A stretch of 64,000 nt of DNA from Klebsiella sp. WP3-W18-ESBL-02 (lineage in GTDB: Bacteria; Pseudomonadota; Gammaproteobacteria; Enterobacterales; Enterobacteriaceae): the NCBI RefSeq assembly GCF_014168815.1, contig NZ_AP021972.1, positions 3,534,001-3,598,000 on the forward strand, given 5' to 3'. The translations under genes and the position numbers were made by a program. Below are positions 1 through 9,919 of this stretch, in pieces. The notes beneath the pieces are model-generated. The model ran no database searches and had not been told where the DNA came from. It saw only the letters and a list, made by a program, of their open reading frames with translations. Within the stretch, counting starts at the first letter, position 1; each line of letters starts with the position of its first letter.

Positions 1-26
1 CAGGCTTTCATTGCGCCGTTCTGCAT
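1..26 (-). CDS. sucA: 2-oxoglutarate dehydrogenase E1, first codons only
   Basis: Only the first eight codons lie in the window, reading leftwards from an ATG at 26-24. They give MQNGAMKA, close to the MQNSALKA start of E. coli SucA. The product is the thiamine-diphosphate E1 subunit of the 2-oxoglutarate dehydrogenase complex of the TCA cycle. Its position directly after sdhB on the same strand is the conserved sdhCDAB-sucABCD order. Too short to say anything about the rest of the gene. Confidence 0.85.
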
Positions 27-324
27 CGTGATCCCTTAAGCATTTTATGCTTATTTCGCCGTGGATAACTACGACGTACGCCGGTAAAGCACACGTCCCA
101 GGGTTCACTTGCGAGCTCTTGTATTTGCACTGGCCCGCGAAGGAACCTTTAGAAACTGTCTTTAGAGTTTTTTGGACTCTCACCCTTTCTGCTCAGAGAA
201 AGTAGATTTGGCAGTTTTTAAAGGTTTCCTGCATGTTTGTTGCCTGATGGCGCTTCGCTTATCAGGCCTACGGGGGATGTAGGCCGGATAAGACGGTACG
301 TCGCCATCCGGCAACAATGACTAC
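27..324. other. sdhB-sucA intergenic spacer
   Basis: About 300 bases with no credible gene. The half next to sdhB carries a BIME (241-314). The rest should hold the sucA leader and its internal promoter, since sucA in E. coli is read both from the sdh promoter and from its own. I see no strong intrinsic terminator, which fits read-through from sdhB into sucA. Confidence 0.6.
241..314. repeat. BIME (two REP units)
   Basis: Two opposed REP palindromes. The left one has CCTGATGGCGCTTCGCTTATCAGG geometry and the right one is the GCCGGATAAG...CATCCGGC type. They follow the sdhB stop on the transcript, where such elements usually slow 3' exonucleases. Confidence 0.85.
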
Positions 325-1041
325 TTACGCACTACGTTGCAGCAGCATCGACTTAATGTGGCCGATGGCGCGCGTCGGGTTCAGACCTTTCGGACATACA
401 CTGACGCAGTTCATGATGCTATGGCAGCGGAATACGCTGAAAGCGTCACTTAACCCTTCCAGGCGGCTATCGGTTTCGGTATCACGGCTATCAATTAAGA
501 AGCGATACGCAGCCAGCAGGCCTGCCGGGCCGATAAACTTGTCCGGGTTCCACCAGAACGACGGGCAAGAGGTCGAACAGCATGCGCAGAGAATACACTC
601 GTACAGACCATCGAGTTTCTCACGCTGCTCCGGCATCTGCAGATGCTCACGAGCCGGAGGATTTTGCCCATTATTCAACAAGTAAGGCTTAATCTTCTCA
701 TACTGTGCGTAGAATTGCCCCATGTCTACCACCAAATCGCGGATCACCGGCAATCCAGGCAGCGGACGGATAACAATTTTCTTGCCCGGCTGATTCAGCG
801 CGGAGATCGGCGTAATGCATGCCAGACCGTTTTTCCCGTTCATGTTCAGACCGTCCGAACCACAAACCCCTTCACGGCAGGAGCGGCGGAACGACAGGCT
901 CGGATCTTTTTCTTTCAGCTGGATTAACGCATCCAGCAGCATCATGTCGCGACCTTCTTCCGCTTCTAGGGTGTAATCCTGCATGCGCGGAGCGTCGTCA
1001 ACATCCGGGTTATAGCGATAAACTGAAAACTCGAGTTTCAT
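325..1041 (-). CDS. sdhB: Succinate dehydrogenase iron-sulfur subunit
   Basis: SdhB carries electrons from the FAD of SdhA to ubiquinone through three Fe-S clusters in complex II on the inner face of the cytoplasmic membrane. The 238-residue length equals the E. coli protein. The [2Fe-2S] ligands are in SCREGVCGSDG and the nearby LAC (about residues 55-75). The [4Fe-4S] ligands are in CILCACCSTSCPS, and the [3Fe-4S] ligands in CHSIMNCVSVCPKGLNP. The gene is last in sdhCDAB, 15 bases after sdhA, and leads into sucA. Nothing unusual. Confidence 0.98.
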   Translation of the reverse strand: MKLEFSVYRYNPDVDDAPRMQDYTLEAEEGRDMMLLDALIQLKEKDPSLSFRRSCREGVCGSDGLNMNGKNGLACITPISALNQPGKKIVIRPLPGLPVIRDLVVDMGQFYAQYEKIKPYLLNNGQNPPAREHLQMPEQREKLDGLYECILCACCSTSCPSFWWNPDKFIGPAGLLAAYRFLIDSRDTETDSRLEGLSDAFSVFRCHSIMNCVSVCPKGLNPTRAIGHIKSMLLQRSA

Positions 1042-1056
1042 TGTCCTGTCTCCGCA

Positions 1057-2823
1057 TTAATAAGTACGAATCTTCGGCGGGAATGCCGGGCGCAGTTTCG
1101 GTTCCATATTGACGCTACGACGCGTCATGGATTCCGACTCTGGCAGATACAGGGAATGGCACAGCCAGTTTTCATCATCACGTTCCGGGAAGTCGAAGCG
1201 GCTATGTGCGCCACGGCTTTCGGTACGGAAGTTTGCCGACACCGCGGTGGCGTAAGCGGTTTCCATCAGGTTATCCAGCTCCAGGCACTCTACGCGCTGG
1301 GTGTTGAACTCGCTGGAAGTATCGTCCAGGCGCGCATTTTTCAGGCGCTCGCGGATAGCCTTCAGCTGCTCCAGACCTTTTGCCATCGCATCACCTTCAC
1401 GGAACACCGAGAAGTTGTGTTGCATACATTCCTGCAGCGCTTTGCGGATTTCAACCGGGTCTTCACCGTTACGATTACCGTTCCAGCGGTTCAGGCGTTC
1501 CAGAGAAGCGTCGATCTCTTCTTCGGTTGCATCACGCAGTACGCCCTGCTCGGCAATGGATTCCTGCAGATGCAGGCCAACGGCACGACCAAATACCACC
1601 AGATCCAGCAGCGAGTTACCGCCCAGGCGGTTGGCGCCGTGAACGGATACGCAGGCAATTTCACCTACCGCGAACAGACCAGGAATCACCACATCTTCGC
1701 CCTGCTCGTTCACGGTCAGCGCCTGACCGCTTACTTTGGTCGGAATACCGCCCATCATGTAGTGGCAGGTTGGGATAACCGGGATTGGTTCTTTAACCGG
1801 GTCAACGTGTGCGAAGGTACGAGACAGCTCCAGAATGCCCGGCAGACGGGATTCCAGCACTTCTTTACCCAGATGATCCAGCTTCAGCTTGGCGTGTGGA
1901 CCCCATGGGCCGTCACAGCCACGACCTTCACGGATTTCGATCATGATGGAACGCGCCACCACGTCACGACCCGCCAGGTCTTTCGCATTCGGCGCATAAC
2001 GCTCCATGAAGCGCTCGCCGTGTTTGTTCAGCAGATAACCACCTTCACCACGGCAGCCTTCTGTGACCAGAACGCCCGCGCCGGCAATACCGGTCGGGTG
2101 GAACTGCCACATCTCCATATCCTGCACCGGCACACCGGCACGGATAGCCATACCCACGCCGTCACCGGTATTGATGTGGGCGTTAGTGGTGGACTGATAA
2201 ATACGCCCTGCACCGCCGGTCGCCAGCACGGTGGCACGGGCTTTGAAGTAAACCACTTCGCCGGTTTCGATACACAGGGCAGTACAACCCACAATCGCGC
2301 CATCGGCATTTTTCACCAGATCCAGCGCATACCACTCGGAGAAAATCGTAGTGTGGTTTTTCAAATTCTGTTGATAAAGAGTATGCAACAGCGCGTGACC
2401 GGTACGGTCAGCCGCTGCGGCGGTACGTGCTGCCTGCTCGCCGCCGAAGTTTTTCGACTGGCCGCCAAACGGACGTTGATAGATGGTCCCATTCTCCAGA
2501 CGGGAGAACGGCAGCCCCATATGGTCCAGCTCCAGAATCGCTTCCGGACCGGTTTTACACATGTATTCAATGGCGTCCTGGTCACCGATATAGTCCGACC
2601 CTTTTACGGTGTCGTACATATGCCATTCCCAGTTATCTTCATGGGTATTACCGAGCGCCACGGTGATGCCACCCTGCGCTGATACGGTATGGGAACGGGT
2701 CGGGAACACTTTAGACAACAGCGCACAGGTCTGGCCGCTTTGGGAAATTTGCAGCGCCGCGCGCATACCTGCGCCACCGGCACCAATCACTACAGCATCA
2801 AATTCTCTGACTGGCAGTTTCAT
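1057..2823 (-). CDS. sdhA: Succinate dehydrogenase flavoprotein subunit
   Basis: SdhA oxidises succinate to fumarate with covalently bound FAD. I start it at [14 protein letters not shown], giving 588 residues as in E. coli; an in-frame codon four residues earlier lies inside sdhD. Visible are the dinucleotide fold [14 protein letters not shown], the flavinylation site [10 protein letters not shown] (His about 45), the HPTG motif and the [11 protein letters not shown] segment. The start codon shares its last base with the sdhD stop, which suggests translational coupling. Confidence 0.98.
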   Translation of the reverse strand: MKLPVREFDAVVIGAGGAGMRAALQISQSGQTCALLSKVFPTRSHTVSAQGGITVALGNTHEDNWEWHMYDTVKGSDYIGDQDAIEYMCKTGPEAILELDHMGLPFSRLENGTIYQRPFGGQSKNFGGEQAARTAAAADRTGHALLHTLYQQNLKNHTTIFSEWYALDLVKNADGAIVGCTALCIETGEVVYFKARATVLATGGAGRIYQSTTNAHINTGDGVGMAIRAGVPVQDMEMWQFHPTGIAGAGVLVTEGCRGEGGYLLNKHGERFMERYAPNAKDLAGRDVVARSIMIEIREGRGCDGPWGPHAKLKLDHLGKEVLESRLPGILELSRTFAHVDPVKEPIPVIPTCHYMMGGIPTKVSGQALTVNEQGEDVVIPGLFAVGEIACVSVHGANRLGGNSLLDLVVFGRAVGLHLQESIAEQGVLRDATEEEIDASLERLNRWNGNRNGEDPVEIRKALQECMQHNFSVFREGDAMAKGLEQLKAIRERLKNARLDDTSSEFNTQRVECLELDNLMETAYATAVSANFRTESRGAHSRFDFPERDDENWLCHSLYLPESESMTRRSVNMEPKLRPAFPPKIRTY

Positions 2824-3170
2824 CACACACCCCACACCACAACAAATCCATAGATAACGTAAACCAGCAGCGCAACAACAATCACCAGTTGCAGCGTCAG
2901 GCGCAGCGCCAGCGGTTTAACGTAGTCGGTTAACACCTGCCACATGCCGATCCAGGCATGAATCAAGATGGAGAACAGAGCCAGCAGGGTGAACACTTTA
3001 GTGAACGCAGAGGCAAAGAAACCGCTCCAGATTTCCCAGGTGACTTCACCGTGAATCGCAAAAAAGCCCACCATGTAGATGATGTACAGAGTCAGGACAA
3101 TAGCGGTGGCGCGAACGAGGATGAAGTCATGTACGCCGTTGCGTCCTAATGCTGAGGCGTTGCTTACCAT
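2823..3170 (-). CDS. sdhD: Succinate dehydrogenase membrane anchor subunit SdhD
   Basis: SdhD is the smaller cytochrome b556 anchor. With SdhC it binds haem b and forms the quinone site. The 115-residue protein has three hydrophobic segments and an N-terminus ([16 protein letters not shown]) nearly identical to E. coli. The haem-ligand His is within [18 protein letters not shown]. It overlaps sdhC by 7 bases and meets sdhA at its stop. Confidence 0.97.
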   Translation of the reverse strand: MVSNASALGRNGVHDFILVRATAIVLTLYIIYMVGFFAIHGEVTWEIWSGFFASAFTKVFTLLALFSILIHAWIGMWQVLTDYVKPLALRLTLQLVIVVALLVYVIYGFVVVWGV

Positions 3171-3553
3171 ACGAGGACTCCTGCAAGAATTGAAAGCACG
3201 ACAGTAATAACGAAAGAAATTTTGGCAGAGCGCTTACCGGCCTCGAGGGTTTCTTCGATATAACCGAAATCCATTAACACGTGACGAATACCCACAACCG
3301 CGTGGTAGGCCAGCGCAGTGAGGATGCCCCACATAATGAATTTAACGAAGAAACTGCTCATGATAGAGGAAGCGGTCAGGAAGCCTTCCGGGGAAGAGAG
3401 ACTGGTGCCCAGCAGCCAAAGCAGAATGCCCACCGCCACAAACGTAATCACGCCGGAAACGCGATGAAGAATGGACGCTATCGCTGTTATAGGGAACCGG
3501 ATCGTTGTCAAATCCAGATTGACAGGTCTTTGTTTTTTCACATTTCTTATCAT
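3164..3553 (-). CDS. sdhC: Succinate dehydrogenase cytochrome b556 subunit SdhC
   Basis: SdhC anchors complex II and supplies quinone-site residues, with a haem-b ligand His in the [15 protein letters not shown] region. I start at [15 protein letters not shown], giving 129 residues as in E. coli; an in-frame start five codons upstream would add MWALF and is unlikely. Three transmembrane helices are evident. It is the first gene of sdhCDAB. Its leader is the known target of Spot 42, RybB and RyhB in E. coli, but I did not map pairing here. Confidence 0.97.
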   Translation of the reverse strand: MIRNVKKQRPVNLDLTTIRFPITAIASILHRVSGVITFVAVGILLWLLGTSLSSPEGFLTASSIMSSFFVKFIMWGILTALAYHAVVGIRHVLMDFGYIEETLEAGKRSAKISFVITVVLSILAGVLVW

Positions 3554-3725
3554 GAATAACGCCCACATGCTGTTCTTATTATTTCCTTCCTCCGGTCTGC
3601 AGGCGGGTCAAGCAGCGTCCTTTCTATAACTTCGCGTCATGGTTAAATCTGCTCACAGATGCTAAATCGACACGTTAAAACGCTGGGTGGCTCGGGATTG
3701 CAGGGTGTTCCGGAGACCTGGCGGC

Positions 3726-3754
3726 AGTATAGGCCGTTCACAAAATCATTACAA
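3726..3754 (-). promoter_or_regulatory. sdhCDAB promoter, -35 and -10
   Basis: Read on the minus strand: -35 TTGTAA (3754-3749), a 17-base spacer and -10 TATACT (3731-3726). It lies about 170 bases before sdhC and matches the E. coli sdh promoter sequence almost base for base. Confidence 0.85.
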
Positions 3755-3791
3755 TTAACCTACATATAGTTTGTCTGGTTTTATGCAGAAC

Positions 3792-3807
3792 AGTGATCAC
3801 GCTCACG
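3792..3807. promoter_or_regulatory. Candidate CRP site between sdh and gltA
   Basis: GTGA (3793-3796), six bases, TCAC (3803-3806) gives the GTGA-N6-TCAC core of a cAMP-CRP site. Its centre is about 70-80 bases upstream of the predicted sdh start, a class I activation position. It fits the known catabolite control of sdh. Confidence 0.65.
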
Positions 3808-3864
3808 ATTAAAACAATTTTTTAAAAATTAATCACGTGATTTGACAAATATTAAACATTATTG

Positions 3865-3894
3865 TTACAACCATCACCTGTAAAAGCATATAAT
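3865..3894 (+). promoter_or_regulatory. Predicted distal gltA promoter
   Basis: A consensus -10 TATAAT (3889-3894) is preceded by TTACAA (3865-3870) with an 18-base spacer. Transcription would begin near 3900, about 300 bases before gltA, which agrees with the long leader of the E. coli gltA transcript. Confidence 0.6.
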
Positions 3895-4205
3895 GCTCAA
3901 AAGTTATGGGGTCACTCTTTCACCTGATAATAAGTTATGTAACAGTGTGATGGGGTTGACCCAACCTATCAGTAAAGTTATTAGTGTTTGTTCAGGTTTG
4001 AATCATTGGATTGCTAAGACCCTGATTTGCTGTTGTTTCACTGTAGATTAGACGTGCACCGTCAAGCGCCCTTGCTCTGTACCCTTGTTGCATCTCTACA
4101 GCAGAGCCGTGAGCCAAATAACAAACTGGCACCGTCGAACTATTTTTTGAATTGCAAATCCGGCATCCGGCAGTCTTAAGCAAAAAGGCGCTAAGGAGAC
4201 CGTAA

Positions 4206-5489
4206 ATGGCTGATACAAAGGCAAAAATCACTCTATCGGGTGATACTGCTATTGAACTTGATGTGCTGAAAGGCACGCTCGGTCAGGATGTTATTGATAT
4301 CCGTACTCTCGGTTCAAAAGGCATTTTTACTTTTGACCCTGGTTTTACCTCTACCGCATCTTGCGAGTCTAAGATTACTTTTATTGATGGCGACGAGGGC
4401 ATCCTGCTGCACCGCGGCTTCCCTATCGATCAGTTAGCCACCGAATCTAACTACCTCGAAGTATGCTACATCCTCCTGTACGGCGAAAAACCGAACCAGG
4501 CCGAATTCAACGAGTTCACCACCACCGTCACTCGCCACACCATGATCCACGAGCAGATTACCCGTCTGTTCCACGCCTTCCGTCGCGACTCTCACCCGAT
4601 GGCGGTGATGTGCGGGATCACCGGTGCACTGGCTGCGTTTTATCACGACTCTCTGGACGTCAATAACCCGCGTCATCGTGAAATTGCAGCCTTCCGCCTG
4701 CTGTCGAAAATGCCGACCATGGCGGCGATGTGTTACAAATATTCTATCGGTCAGCCGTTCGTGTATCCGCGCAACGATCTCTCCTATGCCGGTAACTTCC
4801 TGCGTATGATGTTCGCGACGCCTTGCGAAGACTACGAAGTGAACCCAGTGCTGGAACGCGCCATGGACCGCATTCTGATCCTGCACGCTGACCACGAACA
4901 GAACGCGTCTACCTCCACCGTCCGTACGGCAGGCTCATCCGGCGCGAACCCGTTCGCCTGTATCGCTGCGGGTATCGCGTCTCTGTGGGGGCCTGCGCAC
5001 GGCGGCGCCAACGAAGCAGCGCTCAAGATGCTGGAAGAGATCAGCTCCGTTGAGCACATTCCGGAATTCGTCCGTCGCGCGAAAGACAAGAACGACTCTT
5101 TCCGCCTGATGGGCTTTGGCCACCGCGTGTACAAAAACTACGACCCGCGTGCCACCGTGATGCGTGAAACCTGCCATGAAGTACTGAAAGAACTGGGCAC
5201 CAAAGACGATCTGCTGGAAGTGGCCATGGAGCTGGAGCATATTGCGCTCAACGATCCGTACTTCATCGAGAAGAAACTGTACCCGAACGTCGATTTCTAC
5301 TCCGGCATCATCCTGAAAGCGATGGGTATTCCGTCTTCGATGTTCACCGTTATCTTCGCGATGGCGCGCACCATTGGCTGGATTGCCCACTGGAACGAAA
5401 TGCACACCGACGGCATGAAGATTGCGCGTCCGCGTCAGCTGTACACCGGCTACGAACAGCGCGACTTCAAATCAGACCTCAAGAAATAA
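4206..5489 (+). CDS. gltA: Citrate synthase (type II, NADH-sensitive)
   Basis: Condenses acetyl-CoA and oxaloacetate to citrate, the entry step of the TCA cycle. The 427 residues equal the E. coli length. The N-terminal domain begins [19 protein letters not shown] and is typical of hexameric, NADH-inhibited enzymes. Active-site blocks are visible as [26 protein letters not shown] and [15 protein letters not shown] ribosome site (aaggag) sits about 8 bases before the ATG. Single gene, divergent from sdh, ended by a strong terminator. Confidence 0.98.
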   Translation: MADTKAKITLSGDTAIELDVLKGTLGQDVIDIRTLGSKGIFTFDPGFTSTASCESKITFIDGDEGILLHRGFPIDQLATESNYLEVCYILLYGEKPNQAEFNEFTTTVTRHTMIHEQITRLFHAFRRDSHPMAVMCGITGALAAFYHDSLDVNNPRHREIAAFRLLSKMPTMAAMCYKYSIGQPFVYPRNDLSYAGNFLRMMFATPCEDYEVNPVLERAMDRILILHADHEQNASTSTVRTAGSSGANPFACIAAGIASLWGPAHGGANEAALKMLEEISSVEHIPEFVRRAKDKNDSFRLMGFGHRVYKNYDPRATVMRETCHEVLKELGTKDDLLEVAMELEHIALNDPYFIEKKLYPNVDFYSGIILKAMGIPSSMFTVIFAMARTIGWIAHWNEMHTDGMKIARPRQLYTGYEQRDFKSDLKK

Positions 5490-5504
5490 TTGAGCGTTTG
5501 AACG

Positions 5505-5532
5505 TAAAAAAGCGCCTGCGGGCGCTTTTTTT
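5505..5532 (+). terminator. gltA intrinsic terminator
   Basis: Stem AGCGCC/GGCGCT (5511-5516 with 5521-5526), loop TGCG, preceded by A6 and followed by T7. It starts about 15 bases after the gltA stop. Confidence 0.93.
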
Positions 5533-5546
5533 ATGGCTATCCTGTC

Positions 5547-5575
5547 GGCCTGATAAGCGAAGCGCCATCAGGCAA
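5547..5575. repeat. REP element
   Basis: A single REP palindrome, GGCCTGATAAGC...GCGCCATCAGGC, sits between the converging gltA and nei genes. Confidence 0.8.
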
Positions 5576-5627
5576 CGCGCGGCTGATTGGCGGATGACGG
5601 CGACCGACACAACACACGCCCGCTCGC

Positions 5628-6419
5628 CTAGTGTTGGCAGCCAGGACACCAGTAAAACGGTCTTGATGACAGCATCGTCTTCTCAATCACCCCACCGCAG
5701 CGCTCACAGGTCTCGCCGTCGCGGTGAAACACTTTAAAGCGAAACAGCGCGCCGTGGTGTTTATTATCATCCACCAGGCCGCGCGTGTTGTAGGAAAGGC
5801 GAGGAATATCGAGCAGCGCATGCGACAGCGCCTCAAGCTGCTGTTCATCAAGCTGTGAAGCCTTGTGATTGCCGGTTAAGCCAACCTGCCACAGCACCTC
5901 AACCCGCAGATAGTTACCCAACCCGGCAAGAAACGCCTGATCAAGCAGCAGCCCGGAGAGCTGGCGATGACGGAATTTTGCCGACAACAGGCGTGCTTTA
6001 ACCGCCTGTGGCGTCAGGCTCATGTCGAGCACATCGGGGCCAACGCGCAGTAAAAACGGGTGCGTTTTCAGCGTCTCAGCCGTCAGCATTTCGATATCTG
6101 AGGCACTGTAAAGCAGAATGGCTTTGTCTGCCGTTTGCAGCTTCACGCGCAGCACGCGCGTCGTTTGTGGGATTTCACCGGCGTTAACCACGCGCCACAC
6201 GCCATAGAGCTGATTATGGCTATAGAGCGTCAGCCCGCTGGAAAAGTGCGTCAGCAGCGCCTTGCCGCGGGTTTCTACACGCGTTACGCGCTGCCCCACC
6301 AGGCCCGACGCGTAGGGCGCAAGTTCAGGGAATGCAAACCACACCTCGGTCAAAGGTTGATCTTTGATTGCCGCTTCAAGGCTATCCGCCGCACGGCGGA
6401 TCTCTGGGCCCTCAGGCAT
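5628..6419 (-). CDS. nei: Endonuclease VIII (oxidised-pyrimidine DNA glycosylase)
   Basis: Nei removes oxidised pyrimidines such as thymine glycol and cleaves the abasic site by beta,delta-elimination. It is 263 residues, as in E. coli. After Met removal Pro1 is the Schiff-base nucleophile of [11 protein letters not shown], followed by Glu2. The C-terminal zinc finger runs [11 protein letters not shown] to FYWCPGCQH with four Cys. In K-12 the neighbours are ybgL (pxpA) and abrB; here upstream is a DUF1266 gene and downstream is gltA. Confidence 0.97.
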   Translation of the reverse strand: MPEGPEIRRAADSLEAAIKDQPLTEVWFAFPELAPYASGLVGQRVTRVETRGKALLTHFSSGLTLYSHNQLYGVWRVVNAGEIPQTTRVLRVKLQTADKAILLYSASDIEMLTAETLKTHPFLLRVGPDVLDMSLTPQAVKARLLSAKFRHRQLSGLLLDQAFLAGLGNYLRVEVLWQVGLTGNHKASQLDEQQLEALSHALLDIPRLSYNTRGLVDDNKHHGALFRFKVFHRDGETCERCGGVIEKTMLSSRPFYWCPGCQH

Positions 6420-6499
6420 GCCTCTCTCCTTCTGCTAAACCATCACGCCTATTATCCTGAGCGTCCTGTCTTATTGGCGCAAGCGGCAATTTCGGCCGT

Positions 6500-7366
6500 T
6501 CAGGAGGCGTAAGGCTGAAAAGATGCGCGGCGAAATGGCGACGCGTCATCCTCCAGCAGCAGCCGGGCCCCCAAAATCCGGTTGCGGGGGCCAAACCAGG
6601 AAAGCAGAACGCCGAGCGGCCCTTTCACTCCGCCGTTCCACTCCAGATACATGACCAGATATGAGGCAGTCAGCTGCTCCCACGACGTGAATTGCCGCGC
6701 AATAAGTTCACCAACGATATTCAGAAACGATCGCGCTTCCTGTTCATCAATATAGCCAACGGAAAAGCCAATCCTGACCAGACACGAAGCCCGGACCAAA
6801 TCGAAACCGGTAATCGGGCACGCATCGATGTCCTGGAACGGCAGCCCCTGATGTTGCAAAAAGGCGATATATCGCTCCTTACCTGCGATCGTCGCCATCG
6901 GTATATTTGCACCTGAGGTGGCGCGGGTGATGAGTTTATTCAGCATTTTGCGTAATGCCCGATCGCCATCAATATTCCAGGCCGAACTCATTAATAGCCG
7001 CGCGTCTTTAATATCTTCAACATTATTTAAATCCAGCTGCTCCAGTGAATTTATATAGCTAATAGATGGGTGAGGGTTCGCCGTTTCGCTAATCAGATAC
7101 AGCGCCTCAGCGCAGGCGGCAAGACGTTCGTTGTCGGTACGTAGCGGGTAGACCGGGCGAGTATTATAGAGCTTGGCGATGGCAAACGGCGTCGTTTGTT
7201 CCGACCTGCGCGTGGTCATAAAATGAAGAATAATAGCCAACAGCAGCCATACTAAAACCAGCCCATAAACCGTATGATAGATCGACTTACTGGGAAATAA
7301 ATTAAACTGCCGCTCGGCTATTTCGCAGGCAAAAAAAACCGCCAGCGGTGTGACAATATTAAACAT
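6500..7366 (-). CDS. DUF1266-family membrane-anchored protein of unknown function
   Basis: 288 residues. The N-terminus has two hydrophobic segments (about residues 1-17 and 32-52, the latter VYGLVLVWLLLAIILHF), so the rest is probably a cytoplasmic domain on a membrane anchor. The C-terminal half carries the DUF1266 signature: SSAWNIDGDRALRKML, then GFDLVRASCLVRIGFSVGYI and FTSWEQLTASYLVM. The family includes E. coli YbeU, YbeR and YbeQ, all without known function. The start could be this ATG or the adjoining GTG at 7369. No enzymatic motif is evident. It occupies the place of pxpA/abrB and is flanked by AT-rich DNA, suggesting acquisition. Confidence 0.75.
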   Translation of the reverse strand: MFNIVTPLAVFFACEIAERQFNLFPSKSIYHTVYGLVLVWLLLAIILHFMTTRRSEQTTPFAIAKLYNTRPVYPLRTDNERLAACAEALYLISETANPHPSISYINSLEQLDLNNVEDIKDARLLMSSAWNIDGDRALRKMLNKLITRATSGANIPMATIAGKERYIAFLQHQGLPFQDIDACPITGFDLVRASCLVRIGFSVGYIDEQEARSFLNIVGELIARQFTSWEQLTASYLVMYLEWNGGVKGPLGVLLSWFGPRNRILGARLLLEDDASPFRRASFQPYAS

Positions 7367-7576
7367 CACATTCCATCCCTGGATTACTGTTCAGACAGTG
7401 TGGATATAAGCACAACCTTAAGAACAACGCTACAAAAGGTCTTTATCGCATGATGAAATCAGAATAAATAAATAATATTCAAATATTATTCTCAAAGATT
7501 ATATTCAAGACATAAATAATAAACCGGCGCATATTCCCCTCGCGCCGGTTTCATTACGGGAGACGCGTCTCCGCCG
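7367..7576. other. AT-rich spacer where pxpA would be expected
   Basis: About 200 bases, strongly AT-rich at 7430-7520, between the 3' end of pxpC and the DUF1266 gene. No gene or pxpA remnant is readable. A short GC inverted repeat (CCGGCG at 7523-7528, CGCCGG at 7541-7546) precedes TTTCATTACGG; as a terminator it is weak. Confidence 0.5.
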
Positions 7577-8509
7577 TCATGCTTCCTCATTCAGCCGCCA
7601 GCTAAGCTGCGCCAGATAACGCTGCTGGTCATCGCGAGCCTTCAGTGCCTCTTCCAGCGAGCAGCGGACAAAATGTATCGGCTGACCCAGTGGAATTTGC
7701 GCTAGCTGGAACATATCGGCCTCAATAATACAGGCGATACGCGGATAGCCGCCGGTGGTCTGCGCATCATTCATCAGCACGATCGGCTGGCCGTTATGCG
7801 GCACCTGCACGACGCCTGGCACCAGCCCGTGCGACAGCAGCTCGCGCGCATGAGCGCGCGTCAGCGGTTGCCCTTTAAGCCGATAGCCCATGCGGTTGCT
7901 TTGCGGGCTGAGCTGCCAGGGTGAGCGCCAGAACGCCTCCTGCGAAACGTCATCGAACTCATGATACTCCGGCCCCGGCAGCGCACGGATGCGATTGCTG
8001 GCGAGAAGCGGCTTTACGCCGCGTGGCGCGCGGAAAGTACGCTGCGGCGTTGCCAGCGGCAGCACGTCACCATCGCGCAGGCATCGCCCCTCAAGACCGC
8101 CGACGCCAGCATTCAGATCGGTACTGCGTGAGCCCAGCACCATCGGCACGTCAATACCGCCCGCCAGCGCCAGGTAGCTACGGATGCCGTGCTGAGGGCG
8201 CCCGAGCATCAGCGTCTGCCCTGCCGTTGCCCAGTGTCGCCAGCCGCTCCATACCGCCGCACCGTCCAGGGTGGCTTCGCAGCCCGCGCCGGTTAACGCA
8301 AACCAACCGTCGCGGGCAAACTGAAAGGTTGCCGCCCCCAGCGTAATCTCCAGCGCCGCAGCGTTAGCATCGTTGCCCACCAGCAAATTGGCCGTTATCA
8401 GCGCCGGCTTATCCATCGCGCCGCAGCGGCTCACGCCGGACTGTCGCAACCCATCACGCCCGGCGTCCTGCACTGAGGTATACATGCCCGCACGTATCAC
8501 CTTTAGCAT
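7577..8509 (-). CDS. pxpC: 5-oxoprolinase subunit C
   Basis: PxpC (formerly YbgK) works with PxpA and PxpB in ATP-dependent hydrolysis of 5-oxoproline to glutamate. It has the fold of the carboxyltransferase/allophanate hydrolase subunit 2 family, with blocks such as [20 protein letters not shown] and [14 protein letters not shown]. The 310-residue length equals E. coli. It overlaps pxpB by 7 bases, so the two are co-translated. The usual next gene, pxpA, is absent here. Confidence 0.93.
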   Translation of the reverse strand: MLKVIRAGMYTSVQDAGRDGLRQSGVSRCGAMDKPALITANLLVGNDANAAALEITLGAATFQFARDGWFALTGAGCEATLDGAAVWSGWRHWATAGQTLMLGRPQHGIRSYLALAGGIDVPMVLGSRSTDLNAGVGGLEGRCLRDGDVLPLATPQRTFRAPRGVKPLLASNRIRALPGPEYHEFDDVSQEAFWRSPWQLSPQSNRMGYRLKGQPLTRAHARELLSHGLVPGVVQVPHNGQPIVLMNDAQTTGGYPRIACIIEADMFQLAQIPLGQPIHFVRCSLEEALKARDDQQRYLAQLSWRLNEEA

Positions 8510-9159
8510 ATTCCCTCCTTTTGCGGCACAAAGCGCACCGTATCCCCGGGGCGCAGCAGAATAGGATCCTCACGGTTCGGCGAAAACAGCGCCAGAGGCG
8601 TGCGACCAATCAGCTGCCAGCCACCGGGCGTCGACAGCGGATAAATACCGGTTTGCGCGCCGCCAATGCCGAGCGAACCGGCGGGCACTTTCAGCCTGGG
8701 CTCCGCGCGACGCGGCATATGCAGGCGCTCCGGTAGGCCACCAAGGTAAGGAAAACCGGGCTGGAAGCCGAGAAACCACACGACGTAGTCCACCGACGCA
8801 TGAAGTTCTACGGCTTGCTTTGGCGTCAGGCCGCTCCGACGGGCCACCTCGGGTAGGTCAGGGCCACTTTCTCCGCCGTAGACCACCGGGATATCGATTT
8901 GCCGCGAATCAGGCTCCAGCGCCTCACTCTCTTCCCACCAGCGCTGAAGGCGCTCAATGGCGTCCAGCGCCTGGGTCTGCGGATGGCGCAGAGTCACGGT
9001 AATATTATTCATTCCGGGAATCACATCCACCACGTCCGGAATCGCCGCCAGACGCTGGGCCAATCGCCATACGCGCTTTTGCGCCGCCAGCGTGACCGGC
9101 GGTTCCAGCTCCAGCACGACGGCGGTTTCCCCTAACAGATAACAACGCGCTCGCTGCAC
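8503..9159 (-). CDS. pxpB: 5-oxoprolinase subunit B
   Basis: PxpB (YbgJ), 218 residues as in E. coli, is the partner of PxpC and belongs to the allophanate hydrolase subunit 1/KipI family. Visible blocks are [33 protein letters not shown] and the [14 protein letters not shown]-terminal motif. Start is GTG, with a G-rich ribosome site a few bases upstream. It lies 16 bases after ybgI in the same operon. Confidence 0.93.
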   Translation of the reverse strand: MQRARCYLLGETAVVLELEPPVTLAAQKRVWRLAQRLAAIPDVVDVIPGMNNITVTLRHPQTQALDAIERLQRWWEESEALEPDSRQIDIPVVYGGESGPDLPEVARRSGLTPKQAVELHASVDYVVWFLGFQPGFPYLGGLPERLHMPRRAEPRLKVPAGSLGIGGAQTGIYPLSTPGGWQLIGRTPLALFSPNREDPILLRPGDTVRFVPQKEGIC

Positions 9160-9175
9160 TTTATGCCCCCGTTAA

Positions 9176-9919
9176 TCAGGCCGGATTAGGGATATCAACA
9201 AAGGTGACATCCAGATCGGTGGTTTCATTGAGCCATTCGCTCAACGCACGAATGCCGCCGCGTTCGGTCGCATGGTGGCCCGCAGCATAAAAATGCAGCC
9301 CCTGCTCGCGAGCAGAATGAATGGTTTGTTCTGACACTTCACCGGTAATGAAGGCATCCACGCCGAAACGCGCTGCGCTATCGATAAACCCCTGTCCGCC
9401 GCCGGTACACCAGGCCACGCGGGAGACTTTTTCCGGCCCGGTATCGCCGCTCCACAGCGGTTTACGCCCCAGACGCACTTCTATCCACGACGCCAGCTCA
9501 AGCCCTGAAACCGGCATCGACAGTTCCCCCCACGGCACCAGGGGTTCAATTTCACCCATCACGTTAATACCGAGCAGGTGCGCCAGCTGGGCGTTATTCC
9601 CCAGCTCTGGATGTGCGTCCAATGGCAGATGCCAGCCATAGAGGTTGATGTCGTTTGCCAGCAGCGCCTTCAGGCGGTTGCGTTTCATGCCGCGAATCAC
9701 CGGCGACTCGCCCTTCCAGAAATAACCGTGATGGACGATAACCGCATCCGCCTGCTGGCGTACGGCTTCATCAATCAATGCCTGACTGGCGGTCACGCCG
9801 GTCACAATTTTCTGTACCGTTTCACGCCCCTCGACCTGCAGGCCATTAGGTGCATAATCGCTAAAGGCACCGCTGCCAAGTTTTTCATTAATCAGTTGTT
9901 CTAGCTCGGTATTTTTCAT
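9176..9919 (-). CDS. ybgI: NIF3-family dinuclear metal protein YbgI
   Basis: 247 residues starting MKNTELEQLINEKLG, the same length as E. coli YbgI. I reject an in-frame start seven codons upstream for lack of homology. The family forms a toroidal hexamer with a dinuclear metal site; the ligands are in ADAVIVHHGYFWKG and YAAGHHATERGGIRAL. The biochemical role is not settled (GTP cyclohydrolase I type 2-like fold). It is the first gene of the pxp operon and divergent from dtpD. Confidence 0.93.
   Translation of the reverse strand: MKNTELEQLINEKLGSGAFSDYAPNGLQVEGRETVQKIVTGVTASQALIDEAVRQQADAVIVHHGYFWKGESPVIRGMKRNRLKALLANDINLYGWHLPLDAHPELGNNAQLAHLLGINVMGEIEPLVPWGELSMPVSGLELASWIEVRLGRKPLWSGDTGPEKVSRVAWCTGGGQGFIDSAARFGVDAFITGEVSEQTIHSAREQGLHFYAAGHHATERGGIRALSEWLNETTDLDVTFVDIPNPA

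Larger units (their letters stand above)
3554..4205. promoter_or_regulatory. sdhC-gltA divergent control region
   Basis: A 652-base AT-rich spacer with no gene separates two divergent TCA-cycle genes. It contains the sdh promoter (3726-3754, leftward), a CRP-type palindrome (3792-3807) and a good rightward -10 (3889-3894) about 310 bases before gltA. In E. coli this region is controlled by ArcA, FNR and CRP. The roughly 200 bases next to gltA look like its long leader. Confidence 0.75.

Noticed and set aside
1156..2682. 508-codon open frame opposite sdhA
   Set aside because: Exact antisense shadow of a well-conserved gene with high GC third positions; no ribosome site, no recognisable domain, unnatural His/Thr-rich composition.
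3992..4276. 94-codon minus-strand frame over the gltA leader
   Set aside because: Overlaps the gltA start on the opposite strand with no ribosome site; the region is a known long leader.
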